Shown here: positions 36,837 to 44,829 of the stretch, piece after piece
Position numbering within the stretch: the first letter of the stretch is position 1
How the letters are laid out: each line of letters starts with the position of its first letter
Source of the DNA: Gammaproteobacteria bacterium
GTDB lineage: Bacteria > Pseudomonadota > Gammaproteobacteria > SZUA-140
NCBI GenBank assembly: GCA_015491865.1
Contig: WFVD01000015.1
Location: forward strand, 248,001-312,000
DNA: 64,000 bases
Direction: 5' to 3'
The notes under the pieces: model-generated
Told to the model about the DNA's origin: nothing
Databases searched by the model: none
Seen by the model: the letters and a program-made list of their open reading frames with translations, nothing else
Position numbers and translations under genes: made by a program

Positions 36837-38439
36837 CAGCGGCTACCCAGTTGTTAACTACCTGTGCGACGCGCTTGGGATCCTGTGTGGCTAAGGCCCG
36901 AGCTGTATTTAAGTTATTCTCGCTGCTCTGCTGCGACTGATTATCTCCGGATAATGTTAATTGGTCGTTCTGTATTCCTGCGCCACTCTGATCTAATATC
37001 ATCGGTTGAGCAGCCACCACCTCACCTTTGGCAGCCAACTCTCTCAGCACTGGACGTAGCACACCAAAGAGTAAGAAGAACACTACCGCGCCGGCTAACA
37101 CCTGCTTCCCAATATCCCATATCTCTGGTTTCTCCATCAATGACGGCTCAGGCAGTGGCTCCATCTCGGCAGGAACTGTAAATGATTCGTTAATCACATT
37201 AACACTATCACCGCGCTGCCCATTAAAACCGATCGCCTCTTTTACTAATCTTGTGATTCGTTGCACCTCTTCTTCTGTCAGGGCTGTTCTCACCGTCTCA
37301 CCATCCTCGTTGAGAGACTGTTTATCATCGAGCAGAACAGCTACGGAGAGCCTTCTAATATCACCACCACTATTACTAATATGGCTGATGGTGCGATCCA
37401 GCTCATAATTACGAGTTGCACGTATCGTGGAGCTTACTGGCGGACGCTTTGCACCTTCTGATGCAGCATTGGCAGCGAGATTATCGGGTGGTTGATTAGA
37501 GAGACTTCCGGGTATACCGCTCAATCCCTGACTTCCAGTACGTCGCTCTTCAAGTGTCTGCTCACTCCGTATTGCAGGAAGATCGGGGTTAAAACTTTCC
37601 TGCGTCTGCTCCATCACGGTAAAATCGATATCTGCAGAGACTTGCGCACGCACCCCACCCGCTCCCATGATCGGGGTCAGGATACTTTCAATTCTTTTGA
37701 TGTAGTAATCTTCAAGTCGTTTCCGGTAATCAAACTGGGTTGAGCTGACACGCATATCCTCCGATGATTCTGATGAAGTCAGCAAACGCCCTTTTTGGTC
37801 GATAACAGTCACATCACTTGCCTCAAGGCTTGGGATACTCGCCGCCACCATGTGGCTGATTGCTGTTACCTGGCCATCTTTTAGTAGACGACCGGCAAAT
37901 AGATCAACCGTCACCGACGCCTTTGGTTTCTTGCGCGCACGTGCAAATGCGGTCTGCTTTGGGATAGCTAAATGAACCCGCGCACTTCGAACATTATTTA
38001 ACGACCCTATCGTTCGCGCCAGCTCCCCTTCTAATGCGCGCTGGTAACGTGCATTTTCCATAAATTGACTCACGCCAAACCCCTGATCTTTATCCAGCAT
38101 CTCGAAGCCGACACCGCCACCACGAGGAAGGCCTTCTGAAGCCAGTTTAAGGCGAGCTTCATAGACACTTTTACCCGCGACAAGAATGGCGCCCGTTTGG
38201 CTATCAACTTTATAGGGGATCGCGGCTTGCTGAAGTGAGTTCGCAATATCACCAGAATCCTGCTCGGAGAGATTGCTGTATAACATGCGATAATTAGGGT
38301 CCTGCGACCACTGCACAATTGCGACACCTATTGCGACACTAGCCGCCAGACCGATCATCAATCCCAGCTGTCGCATCAGCGATAAACCATTAAACCCTCT
38401 TGAGGAGAGCAGTACATCATCAGTTTTTACCAGCGCCAT
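36826..38439 (-). CDS. fliF: Flagellar MS-ring protein FliF
   Basis: The 537-residue inner-membrane ring on which the flagellum assembles. One transmembrane helix lies near 23-44 and a second near 435-455, flanking the large periplasmic ring-building motifs (YRMLYSNLSEQD, SARVHLAIPKQTAFAR, VTVIDQKGRLLT). The C-terminal cytoplasmic tail ends with RVAQVVNNWVAADGG, the FliG-binding segment. It overlaps fliG and follows fliE by 56 nt. Confidence 0.97.
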   Translation of the reverse strand: MALVKTDDVLLSSRGFNGLSLMRQLGLMIGLAASVAIGVAIVQWSQDPNYRMLYSNLSEQDSGDIANSLQQAAIPYKVDSQTGAILVAGKSVYEARLKLASEGLPRGGGVGFEMLDKDQGFGVSQFMENARYQRALEGELARTIGSLNNVRSARVHLAIPKQTAFARARKKPKASVTVDLFAGRLLKDGQVTAISHMVAASIPSLEASDVTVIDQKGRLLTSSESSEDMRVSSTQFDYRKRLEDYYIKRIESILTPIMGAGGVRAQVSADIDFTVMEQTQESFNPDLPAIRSEQTLEERRTGSQGLSGIPGSLSNQPPDNLAANAASEGAKRPPVSSTIRATRNYELDRTISHISNSGGDIRRLSVAVLLDDKQSLNEDGETVRTALTEEEVQRITRLVKEAIGFNGQRGDSVNVINESFTVPAEMEPLPEPSLMEKPEIWDIGKQVLAGAVVFFLLFGVLRPVLRELAAKGEVVAAQPMILDQSGAGIQNDQLTLSGDNQSQQSSENNLNTARALATQDPKRVAQVVNNWVAADGG

Positions 38440-38495
38440 AATCGTCTCTTTAAAATTGTAAACAGATCTACACTACCCATTGAAAACATAACCGC

Positions 38496-38816
38496 CTATA
38501 TCGGCATACTCATCACATCCTGATAAGCAGAGATTAGTTTATTTCGCACCTGGACCATCGCCTGAAAAGAGACACTCGCCTTTTGCGAGGCAACCATCAC
38601 ATCAACCAGATCCACATTTTCATCTCCCATCGTAAAAGACTTTTTCAATGAGCTAGACTCTTTCTGTACTGTATTCACCTGGTTGATGGCATCTTTTAAC
38701 TGGGCTGAAAAGTCTAGCCCAGCCGAGCTTTTGCCAACATCAGGTTCAACACCTTTTGCTTCTAATGCACTACTGCGCAGTTGTGATAACAGGTAATTTA
38801 CATCTATTTCACTCAT
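38496..38816 (-). CDS. fliE: Flagellar hook-basal body complex protein FliE
   Basis: The 106-residue adaptor that joins the MS ring to the rod. It has the expected size and the conserved C-terminal half, which includes VMVASQKASVSFQAMVQVRNK and ends YQDVMSMPI. A Shine-Dalgarno AAGGAGGA precedes the ATG at 38816. It starts the fliEFGHIJ block, 43 nt downstream of flrC. No good sigma-54 site is visible in that gap, so the promoter may lie inside flrC or the operon may be read through from flrBC. Confidence 0.95.
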   Translation of the reverse strand: MSEIDVNYLLSQLRSSALEAKGVEPDVGKSSAGLDFSAQLKDAINQVNTVQKESSSLKKSFTMGDENVDLVDVMVASQKASVSFQAMVQVRNKLISAYQDVMSMPI

Positions 38817-38859
38817 GACTATTCCTCCTTACTACAACCTCTATACCTATTCTGGCCTA

Positions 38860-40227
38860 TTAACCGACACTTTGAATTTCTATTCCGGCATCCCGCATTT
38901 TTGCCAGTTTATAACGCAATGTGCGCTGACTAATCCCCAGCTTCTCTGCTGTTGATTTTCTATTTCCACTCATCATACGTAGCGTTTCCAGAATCATGCT
39001 CTGCTCATGTGACTTAAGGCTCGCCTGGTGAGTCGGCGCAACGCCCGAACCCTTTCTATCTGTCTGTTCAATCTTATTTATAGCAACACTCGTTGATGGG
39101 CTATCTGATTCAAACTGCAAATCATCCACTTCTATTGTTTGACCAACGTGAAGTATCAATGCGCGCTGTATGATGTTATCCAGCTCACGTACATTTCCGG
39201 GCCATGAGTGTGACATCAATTTTTTCTTTGCTGCTGAAGAGAGCTTAGGAGGTAAACAGCCCCCTTTCTTGGCATTATTCTCGATCAGGCGCTGAACAAG
39301 CGGCAGGATATCGGCAGGACGATCGCGCAGTGGCGCGAGGAAGAGAGGAAAAACATTTAAACGATAATAGAGGTCTTCACGAAAACGCTGTGCGGCAACC
39401 TCCTCCATCATCCTTCTGTTGGATGTCGCCAACACACGCACATCCAGTGATATCTGTTTTCTACCCCCCAGCCGTTCAACTTCTCTCTCCTGTAGCACTC
39501 GCAGTAACTTCGCTTGCAATCCAAGATCCATTTCTGAAATTTCATCGAGCAATAGGGTACCGCCCTGTGCCTGCTCAAACTTTCCCGGTGATGCCTGGTA
39601 TGCGCCAGTAAAAGCCCCCTTTTCATAACCAAATAAAGTGGCCTCAAGCATATTTTCGGGAATAGCCGCGCAGTTTATTGCGATAAAAGGCTGATCTGCT
39701 CGATCAGAGTGCTGATGAATGTAGCGCGCCAACACCTCTTTTCCTACGCCACTCTCGCCACTAATCATCACCGTTGCATCGCTCTTTGCGACACGACTGG
39801 CCATCTCTATTAGTGCTTGGCTTTTTTCATCCTGGGCAATAAATTCTTCTGATTCTGCATGTTGGTGTGAGAAATAACGGCTAACCATGTCGATCAATGC
39901 ATTGGCGTCAAAAGGTTTCAGAAGATAATCCGAGGCTCCCTCTCTCATTGCTTCAACGGCACTCTGTACGCTCCCATGGGCAGTCATCAATAACACTGGA
40001 AGCTCTGGATTGCTGGACTTAATTTTTTTGAGTAAGGCATTTCCACCCATAGGCTTCATCTGGACATCACTGATTACCAGGCCGATATTCTGTGATGACA
40101 TCACATCCAGCGCGGCACGCCCATCTGCAGCCGTGGCGACATCGTAACCGGCAAGATCCAGGGTGTCACATAACGCTTCACGTAATGAGCTATCATCTTC
40201 AACGACTAGTACAGTGGAATAACGCAT
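38860..40227 (-). CDS. flrC: Sigma-54 response regulator FlrC/FleR
   Basis: A 455-residue NtrC-type activator that turns on middle flagellar genes. It has a receiver domain with the phospho-acceptor Asp54 (VISDVQM), a sigma-54 AAA+ domain with Walker A GESGVGKE, the GAFTGA loop that contacts sigma-54 and Walker B LLLDEISEMD, and a C-terminal Fis-type helix-turn-helix (KSTAEKLGISQRTLRYKLAK). It lies 64 nt downstream of flrB, its likely kinase, and in front of fliE. Called fleR in Pseudomonas. Confidence 0.94.
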   Translation of the reverse strand: MRYSTVLVVEDDSSLREALCDTLDLAGYDVATAADGRAALDVMSSQNIGLVISDVQMKPMGGNALLKKIKSSNPELPVLLMTAHGSVQSAVEAMREGASDYLLKPFDANALIDMVSRYFSHQHAESEEFIAQDEKSQALIEMASRVAKSDATVMISGESGVGKEVLARYIHQHSDRADQPFIAINCAAIPENMLEATLFGYEKGAFTGAYQASPGKFEQAQGGTLLLDEISEMDLGLQAKLLRVLQEREVERLGGRKQISLDVRVLATSNRRMMEEVAAQRFREDLYYRLNVFPLFLAPLRDRPADILPLVQRLIENNAKKGGCLPPKLSSAAKKKLMSHSWPGNVRELDNIIQRALILHVGQTIEVDDLQFESDSPSTSVAINKIEQTDRKGSGVAPTHQASLKSHEQSMILETLRMMSGNRKSTAEKLGISQRTLRYKLAKMRDAGIEIQSVG

Positions 40228-40291
40228 ATAAACTCCTTCCTATAAAACTATAATGGTGATGAAAGGCTAACGAATGCCGGCATCACATCAT

Positions 40292-41494
40292 TTACTTATC
40301 AACATTTTCTTTTAGTAATGGCAGCCGAACGACAAACGTTGTGCCACTCTGATTGCTTGTAGATGATGCTTCAATCCAGATCGCGCCATCGTGAGCATTC
40401 ACAATGGCCTGAACTACAGCCAGCCCCAGGCCAGTACCCTGTGCTTTAGTAGTAAAAAAAGGCTCAAAGATCCGCTGCTGTATCTTTTCGGAAATACCGT
40501 GGCCGTTATCAGTAATATAGATATCAACTGTTTTGTCAGTTAAATTGCGGCTCTCAACTTTGACCTTACCGCCAGCATGACGGTTATCACCCGACTCATC
40601 GTCATGCTCACAGGCCTGAATAGCATTTGAGACAAGGTTCTGTAAAACAGCTGATAGCGCCTCGTAATGGCCTGAGATATGAACATCCGCGCTATTAACA
40701 ATCTCAAGCTCGCACATGCCATCTTCGAGTAGCGGTAACATCATCTGCTGTAGCTCATCCATTAACATCGCGAGCCTCACCCGGTCTGCACTAAAATTCC
40801 CACCACGAGCAAACACCAGCATCTCATCGACAAGGCGCTCCAGGTGTTTGAGGCGAGAGAGGATCTGTTCTGCGTAGCGGGCGCGTCTCCCCTGATCCAG
40901 GTCGTCACGTTTGAGATGTGAGGCATAAAGTAAACCGGATGCTAGCGGGGTGCGTATTTGATGTGCAATTGAGGCAACCATCTCACCCATTGCTGAAAGC
41001 CGTTGGTGCCGGTTCAACATTGCCTGCATTGCGCGCGCTTCGGTGACATCGGTTAATAGAATGATTTGACCGGGAACATCTCCAACTGGGCGCGTTGCAA
41101 TGTTAACGATGCGACCATCTTTCAGAGGAACATCATCCCCTGGCACTGTGGATTCAAAGGCGCGCACAACAATATCACGCCACAACAGGCTTAACAGCGG
41201 CTCACCAACCAACTCAATCGCAGCACGATTACACTGCTGCACATAGCCATCGCCATCAAGCACAATGACGGCCGCAGGAAGCGCATCAAGCAGCCCTTCA
41301 AAGCGGCGGATGGTCTGTTCGTTGTCGCTCTCACGAAAGAAACGGCGGCTACGCTCTAGCGCCAGTTCACCCGTTAACTGGCCAACACGATCTTCCAAAA
41401 TGCGATAGCTGTCTGCTAGTTGATCCGAGGCCTGGTTAAAACGGCTAAATGCATCCTTTAGCGCTCGGCTGTTGCTTACATTCTGCTGAACCAT
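40292..41494 (-). CDS. flrB: Flagellar sensor kinase FlrB/FleS
   Basis: A soluble 400-residue histidine kinase that phosphorylates FlrC. It has a PAS domain (~65-160, GLLDALPAAVIVLDGDGYVQQ split by the loop), the H-box IAHQIRTPLA with the phosphorylated His near residue 177, and an ATP-binding domain with N, G1 (ITDNGHGIS) and G2 (GTGLGLAVV) boxes. No transmembrane helix. A sigma-54 promoter overlaps the flrA terminator upstream. Called fleS in Pseudomonas. Confidence 0.93.
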   Translation of the reverse strand: MVQQNVSNSRALKDAFSRFNQASDQLADSYRILEDRVGQLTGELALERSRRFFRESDNEQTIRRFEGLLDALPAAVIVLDGDGYVQQCNRAAIELVGEPLLSLLWRDIVVRAFESTVPGDDVPLKDGRIVNIATRPVGDVPGQIILLTDVTEARAMQAMLNRHQRLSAMGEMVASIAHQIRTPLASGLLYASHLKRDDLDQGRRARYAEQILSRLKHLERLVDEMLVFARGGNFSADRVRLAMLMDELQQMMLPLLEDGMCELEIVNSADVHISGHYEALSAVLQNLVSNAIQACEHDDESGDNRHAGGKVKVESRNLTDKTVDIYITDNGHGISEKIQQRIFEPFFTTKAQGTGLGLAVVQAIVNAHDGAIWIEASSTSNQSGTTFVVRLPLLKENVDK

Positions 41495-41515
41495 ACAAGT
41501 ACTGCCCTCTTAAAA

Positions 41516-41544
41516 TACTGCGAAGAATTAGATCCTTCGCAGTA
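41516..41544 (-). terminator. Intrinsic terminator of flrA
   Basis: A perfect 10-bp inverted repeat (TACTGCGAAG / CTTCGCAGTA) with a 9-nt loop is followed on the minus strand by TTTTAAG. It lies between the flrA stop and the flrB start and would end the flrA message. Confidence 0.7.
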
Positions 41545-41550
41545 CAAAGA

Positions 41551-41565
41551 GCAATAACTGTGCCG
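41551..41565 (-). promoter_or_regulatory. Sigma-54 promoter of flrBC
   Basis: On the minus strand CGGCAC, five bases, TTGCT: one mismatch to TGGCAC-N5-TTGCW. The start is predicted near 41539, inside the right arm of the flrA terminator. In Vibrio and Pseudomonas the FlrA/FleQ protein activates flrBC/fleSR from such a promoter. Confidence 0.75.
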
Positions 41566-41626
41566 ATTTCTTTAACTAAAGACTTTTCAATAGGTTATAG
41601 ATGGCGACATAAAACAGGAGTCAATT

Positions 41627-43072
41627 TTATGTCGCATCATCTGAGCGCTGAAGGCCATATTTTCGCAGTTTTTCAACCAGGGTGGTTCTGCGCAGACGTA
41701 ACCGGTTTGCAGCGTGGGCAACCACACCATCAGCATCATCCAGCGCCTGTTTAATCAGGTTACATTCAAGATTACTCAGGTGCTCTTTTAAGTCGATGCC
41801 ATCCTGCGGCAACCGTGGTGTATCGAGTAGATCAATTGACCCCATATCTGGGGCGCTATCATCATAGATAGCGTTTTTCTGAATGGCGGCTGTCAACGCA
41901 CTTGTGTCAGCTCCATTATCGACCTGGAATTTCTGGGGCAAGTCATGCACATCCACTACACCATACGGGTGCATAATGACCAGGCGTTCAATCATGTTGG
42001 CCAGCTCTCGTACGTTACCAGGCCAATGGTACTGGCAGAGCGCTACCACAGCTGCCTGAGTCAGACGAACGGAACCGCGCTTTTCATGCTCCAGTCGCTT
42101 CACTAGCTCATTCACCAGTAGCGGTATATCTTCCATACGCTCTCGAAGTGGCGGCATATCAATAGGAAAGACATTCAGGCGATAAAAAAGATCTTCGCGG
42201 AATTTACCATCGGTAATCGCCTCTTCAAGATTACGATGAGTGGCAGCGACGATACGAACATTAGACTCGATGGTCTTATTGCTTCCCACGCGCTCAAAGG
42301 TGCGTTCCTGCAGAACACGCAGCAGTTTCACCTGCATCTGCACACTCATATCCCCAATCTCATCAAGGAACAGCGTCCCACCTTCTGCCAGTTCAAAACG
42401 CCCCTGGCGTGCACTGATCGCCCCGGTAAAGGCACCTTTTTCATGACCGAACAGCTCACTTTCTAATAATTCAGAGGGGATAGCGCCACAGTTAATGGGC
42501 ACAAAGGGTTTACCACGGCGCTCAGAGTGGTAATGAACATTTCTCGCCACCACCTCTTTGCCGGTACCAGACTCGCCAAGGATTAACACCGTGGCATCTG
42601 AGTCAGCAACCTGCTCAATCTGTTTTCTAACCTGACGGATGCCTCGGCTATTACCCACCAGGCTACGAAACAGCTCGGGGGAATGGGCCCCCTGCCGTTT
42701 ATTGTGGCTCTCGCGGAACACCTGTGCCTGCTGAATGGCGGCGGTTAAATCTCGATATTTCACCGGGTATTTAATCTGTCCGAGGATACTGCCCGCCAGT
42801 TCAGATGAAACTTTTAGACTGTCGTGACTATCGATCAGGAGAAAAACAGGAACGGCCTCCCCCCACTTCTTTAGCGACTGCAACAACTCGGGGAGCTTCT
42901 CGCCTACAGAGGCCGCCACAATGACAACGCCAGTTTTATCTGCGCTATACCGCTCAGGAGACCACGCATCCTGGGTTATTAACGCCACATCCGTACAGTC
43001 GATGAACGCTAAAATCGCCTTTAAATCGGCATGAGCACCCTCATCAGGATCAATAACCAGGACTGACTCCAT
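41627..43072 (-). CDS. flrA: Flagellar master regulator FlrA/FleQ
   Basis: A 481-residue sigma-54 activator at the top of the flagellar cascade. The N-terminal FleQ-type domain is receiver-like but has no phospho-acceptor Asp. The AAA+ domain has Walker A GESGTGKE (166-173), GAFTGA and an HTH end (VAHAANRLRLRRTTLVEKLRK, split by the turn). The cyclic-di-GMP motifs known from P. aeruginosa FleQ are kept: LFRS at 134-137 and KEVVARN at 172-178, so inhibition by cyclic-di-GMP is likely. An upstream gap of about 190 nt may hold its own promoter; no sigma-54 site was seen there. Confidence 0.93.
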   Translation of the reverse strand: MESVLVIDPDEGAHADLKAILAFIDCTDVALITQDAWSPERYSADKTGVVIVAASVGEKLPELLQSLKKWGEAVPVFLLIDSHDSLKVSSELAGSILGQIKYPVKYRDLTAAIQQAQVFRESHNKRQGAHSPELFRSLVGNSRGIRQVRKQIEQVADSDATVLILGESGTGKEVVARNVHYHSERRGKPFVPINCGAIPSELLESELFGHEKGAFTGAISARQGRFELAEGGTLFLDEIGDMSVQMQVKLLRVLQERTFERVGSNKTIESNVRIVAATHRNLEEAITDGKFREDLFYRLNVFPIDMPPLRERMEDIPLLVNELVKRLEHEKRGSVRLTQAAVVALCQYHWPGNVRELANMIERLVIMHPYGVVDVHDLPQKFQVDNGADTSALTAAIQKNAIYDDSAPDMGSIDLLDTPRLPQDGIDLKEHLSNLECNLIKQALDDADGVVAHAANRLRLRRTTLVEKLRKYGLQRSDDAT

Positions 43073-43262
43073 TCCACGCTCCCCTTAAATCAATTATTCC
43101 AGGCTATAAATTGCCATCGGACTGCACGTCAAAAAAATGTCACCTGAAACATAGCACACCCCGCTCAGTGGGTCAATAACCCACAACTTACTGATATAAA
43201 TGGGCTTTCAATATTCTGTCGCGTACAACCCAACAGCAGCGCGGTGTAGCAGGAGCGGCAGA

Positions 43263-43856
43263 CTAATCCTCTGCCAGAGAAGTGCGTCGCGACTGTGCAA
43301 TACTCCGCCTGTGTTGACGGAAAATAAGTTTCTCAAGAGCTGATTGAACAGCAGCACTCATGGTATCAAAGGCCAGATGGATCAGATATTTGCCACTTTT
43401 ACCTTCAAGCGCCTTAATGGTTAATACCTGACCAATCACAATAAAAGGTCGCGGGTATTTATGATGCAGATAGAGCGAAACTTCTAACAGCGCCCCTTCG
43501 CGTGGTGGTGTGGCTGAAGACCACTCAATGCCTGAAGAGCCCAGTGTAATCGGGGCCGACTCTGGCATGGAGGTTTCACGCTCCACCAACTGAGTCACCA
43601 TATCTAACAGCAGATTAAGTTTGAATTCGATTCGACTCAGGTCGGAAGCAGAGGCACCACCTGCTTCATCCGCCCCCTCAATGTAGCACTCATCCAGCGT
43701 CGTGATAAAACGCAACACCTCTTCGTTAGCATCCTGCAAACTAAGATAAGAGAACTCCAGCTCTTCACGAGCAATATCACGCCAGCATAGCGGCACGATA
43801 TCTTTATAAACGACACCCTCACCCAGCTGTTCGTTATTACCCTGATTCATATTCAT
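43263..43856 (-). CDS. PilZ-domain protein in the flagellar cluster
   Basis: A protein of 198 residues from the ATG at 43856. The longer frame to 44015 overlaps fliT and is rejected; a second Met two codons later is an alternative. The N-terminal ~100 residues are helical and unrecognised. The C-terminal half looks like a PilZ domain: a GSSGIEW turn, a beta-rich centre (EGALLEVSLYLHHKYPRPFIVIGQVL) and an Arg-rich end (FRQHRRSIAQSRR). The usual RxxxR and D/NxSxxG motifs are degenerate, so cyclic-di-GMP binding is uncertain. PilZ genes at this point of flagellar clusters are common in Pseudomonas relatives and may act as brakes. Confidence 0.6.
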   Translation of the reverse strand: MNMNQGNNEQLGEGVVYKDIVPLCWRDIAREELEFSYLSLQDANEEVLRFITTLDECYIEGADEAGGASASDLSRIEFKLNLLLDMVTQLVERETSMPESAPITLGSSGIEWSSATPPREGALLEVSLYLHHKYPRPFIVIGQVLTIKALEGKSGKYLIHLAFDTMSAAVQSALEKLIFRQHRRSIAQSRRTSLAED

Positions 43857-43923
43857 GGCAATGTACGATACAGGATTCTGGCGACACTGGACAATAGCTT
43901 TCAGCCGCACAACGGCACCAATA

Positions 43924-44295
43924 CTATTTGTTTGATATGGAATACGCTTGAGCGGCCCGCTTACCAAGGTGCATTTTCTGTGAATTTGCCAGGATGTGCC
44001 GCTGTTCAATGGCACTCAGGGCGGTTATTTTTTCATCGACCGTCAGCACCTCAAGAATAACGCTGGCGACATGCTCAGCTTCATCAACGGTCGGCTTCGT
44101 CTCAAAAAAAGAGCTAATCAGATGACTTCGTTCTGCTTCAAGTTTGCCAACCAGCTCCCACTGGGGCTGCTCCGCCATCTGTAACATCTTCTGTGTTATC
44201 GCCAGAATGAGTTCAAGCTGAGCGCGGCGATCGGTAACAGCCGGCAGAACGGCATCAGGATCAACCACAGAATTAGTGCTGCTAGTTGCCAACAT
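43924..44295 (-). CDS. fliT: Flagellar chaperone FliT-like protein
   Basis: A 123-residue all-helical protein between fliS and the PilZ gene. The pattern (ILAITQKMLQMAEQPQWELV, HLISSFFET, ILANSQKMHLG) and position match the FliT group, which binds FliD as an export chaperone. FliT sequences diverge strongly, so this depends partly on context. The last bases of fliS are 11 nt upstream. A FlhDC-inhibitory role as in enterics is not expected in an FlrA-type cascade. Confidence 0.75.
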   Translation of the reverse strand: MLATSSTNSVVDPDAVLPAVTDRRAQLELILAITQKMLQMAEQPQWELVGKLEAERSHLISSFFETKPTVDEAEHVASVILEVLTVDEKITALSAIEQRHILANSQKMHLGKRAAQAYSISNK

Positions 44296-44306
44296 GAATA
44301 GCGGCC

Positions 44307-44765
44307 TTAGCTACCATTCGACATGGCCTTGCTACCACTACTCGCTTTCGCTTTGTCTGCGTGCTCAAAGACCACCTCATCGGGAATCGCATCCCATGCG
44401 CTCTTAATCTCATTCAGCAATCCTGCCACCTCGTCCAGCAGGCGCACATCATTTTTTAGATTTGCCTGTAACAGAATTCGCCCCATATACTCATAAAGGT
44501 CATCCAGATTTTGTGCGATTTCACCTCCTGTTGACTTATCAAGGCTAACGCGCAGGCCATCTATAATTGAAATGGCGACACTAATATTTTCACCCTTACT
44601 CGCAATCTCATTTTTCTCCATATGAAATTTTGCGGTTGCGATCTTTTCCAGCACTCCCTCCATCAACATCTGTATCAGACGGTGTGGTGTTGCACTATCT
44701 ACCCCTCCCTGTACGCTCATTTTTTTATACTGCTGCATACCTGACTGTTTGCCTGCAAAACTCAT
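44307..44765 (-). CDS. fliS: Flagellin export chaperone FliS
   Basis: A four-helix chaperone of 152 residues that keeps flagellin unfolded for export. The family pattern is clear: YKKMSVQGGVDSATPHRLIQ, MLMEGVLEKIATAK, then NISVAISIIDGLRVSLD and GGEIAQNLDDLYEYMGRILL. The ATG at 44765 has GGGAGA about 9 nt upstream and gives the usual N-terminus, so it is chosen over the in-frame GTG or ATG-like start at 44789. It follows fliD by 64 nt. Confidence 0.93.
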   Translation of the reverse strand: MSFAGKQSGMQQYKKMSVQGGVDSATPHRLIQMLMEGVLEKIATAKFHMEKNEIASKGENISVAISIIDGLRVSLDKSTGGEIAQNLDDLYEYMGRILLQANLKNDVRLLDEVAGLLNEIKSAWDAIPDEVVFEHADKAKASSGSKAMSNGS

Positions 44766-44829
44766 TCCGCAATCTCCCTTCTTTACCACCTAAATATTAT
44801 TCATACTCTATAAAACTACAATAACCAGA

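Noticed and set aside
39038..39052. Possible sigma-54 site for fliE inside flrC
   Set aside because: Only the GG and GC positions match; too weak to call.
43857..44015. Upstream extension of the PilZ-like protein
   Set aside because: It overlaps fliT and has no similarity; the ATG at 43856 is preferred.
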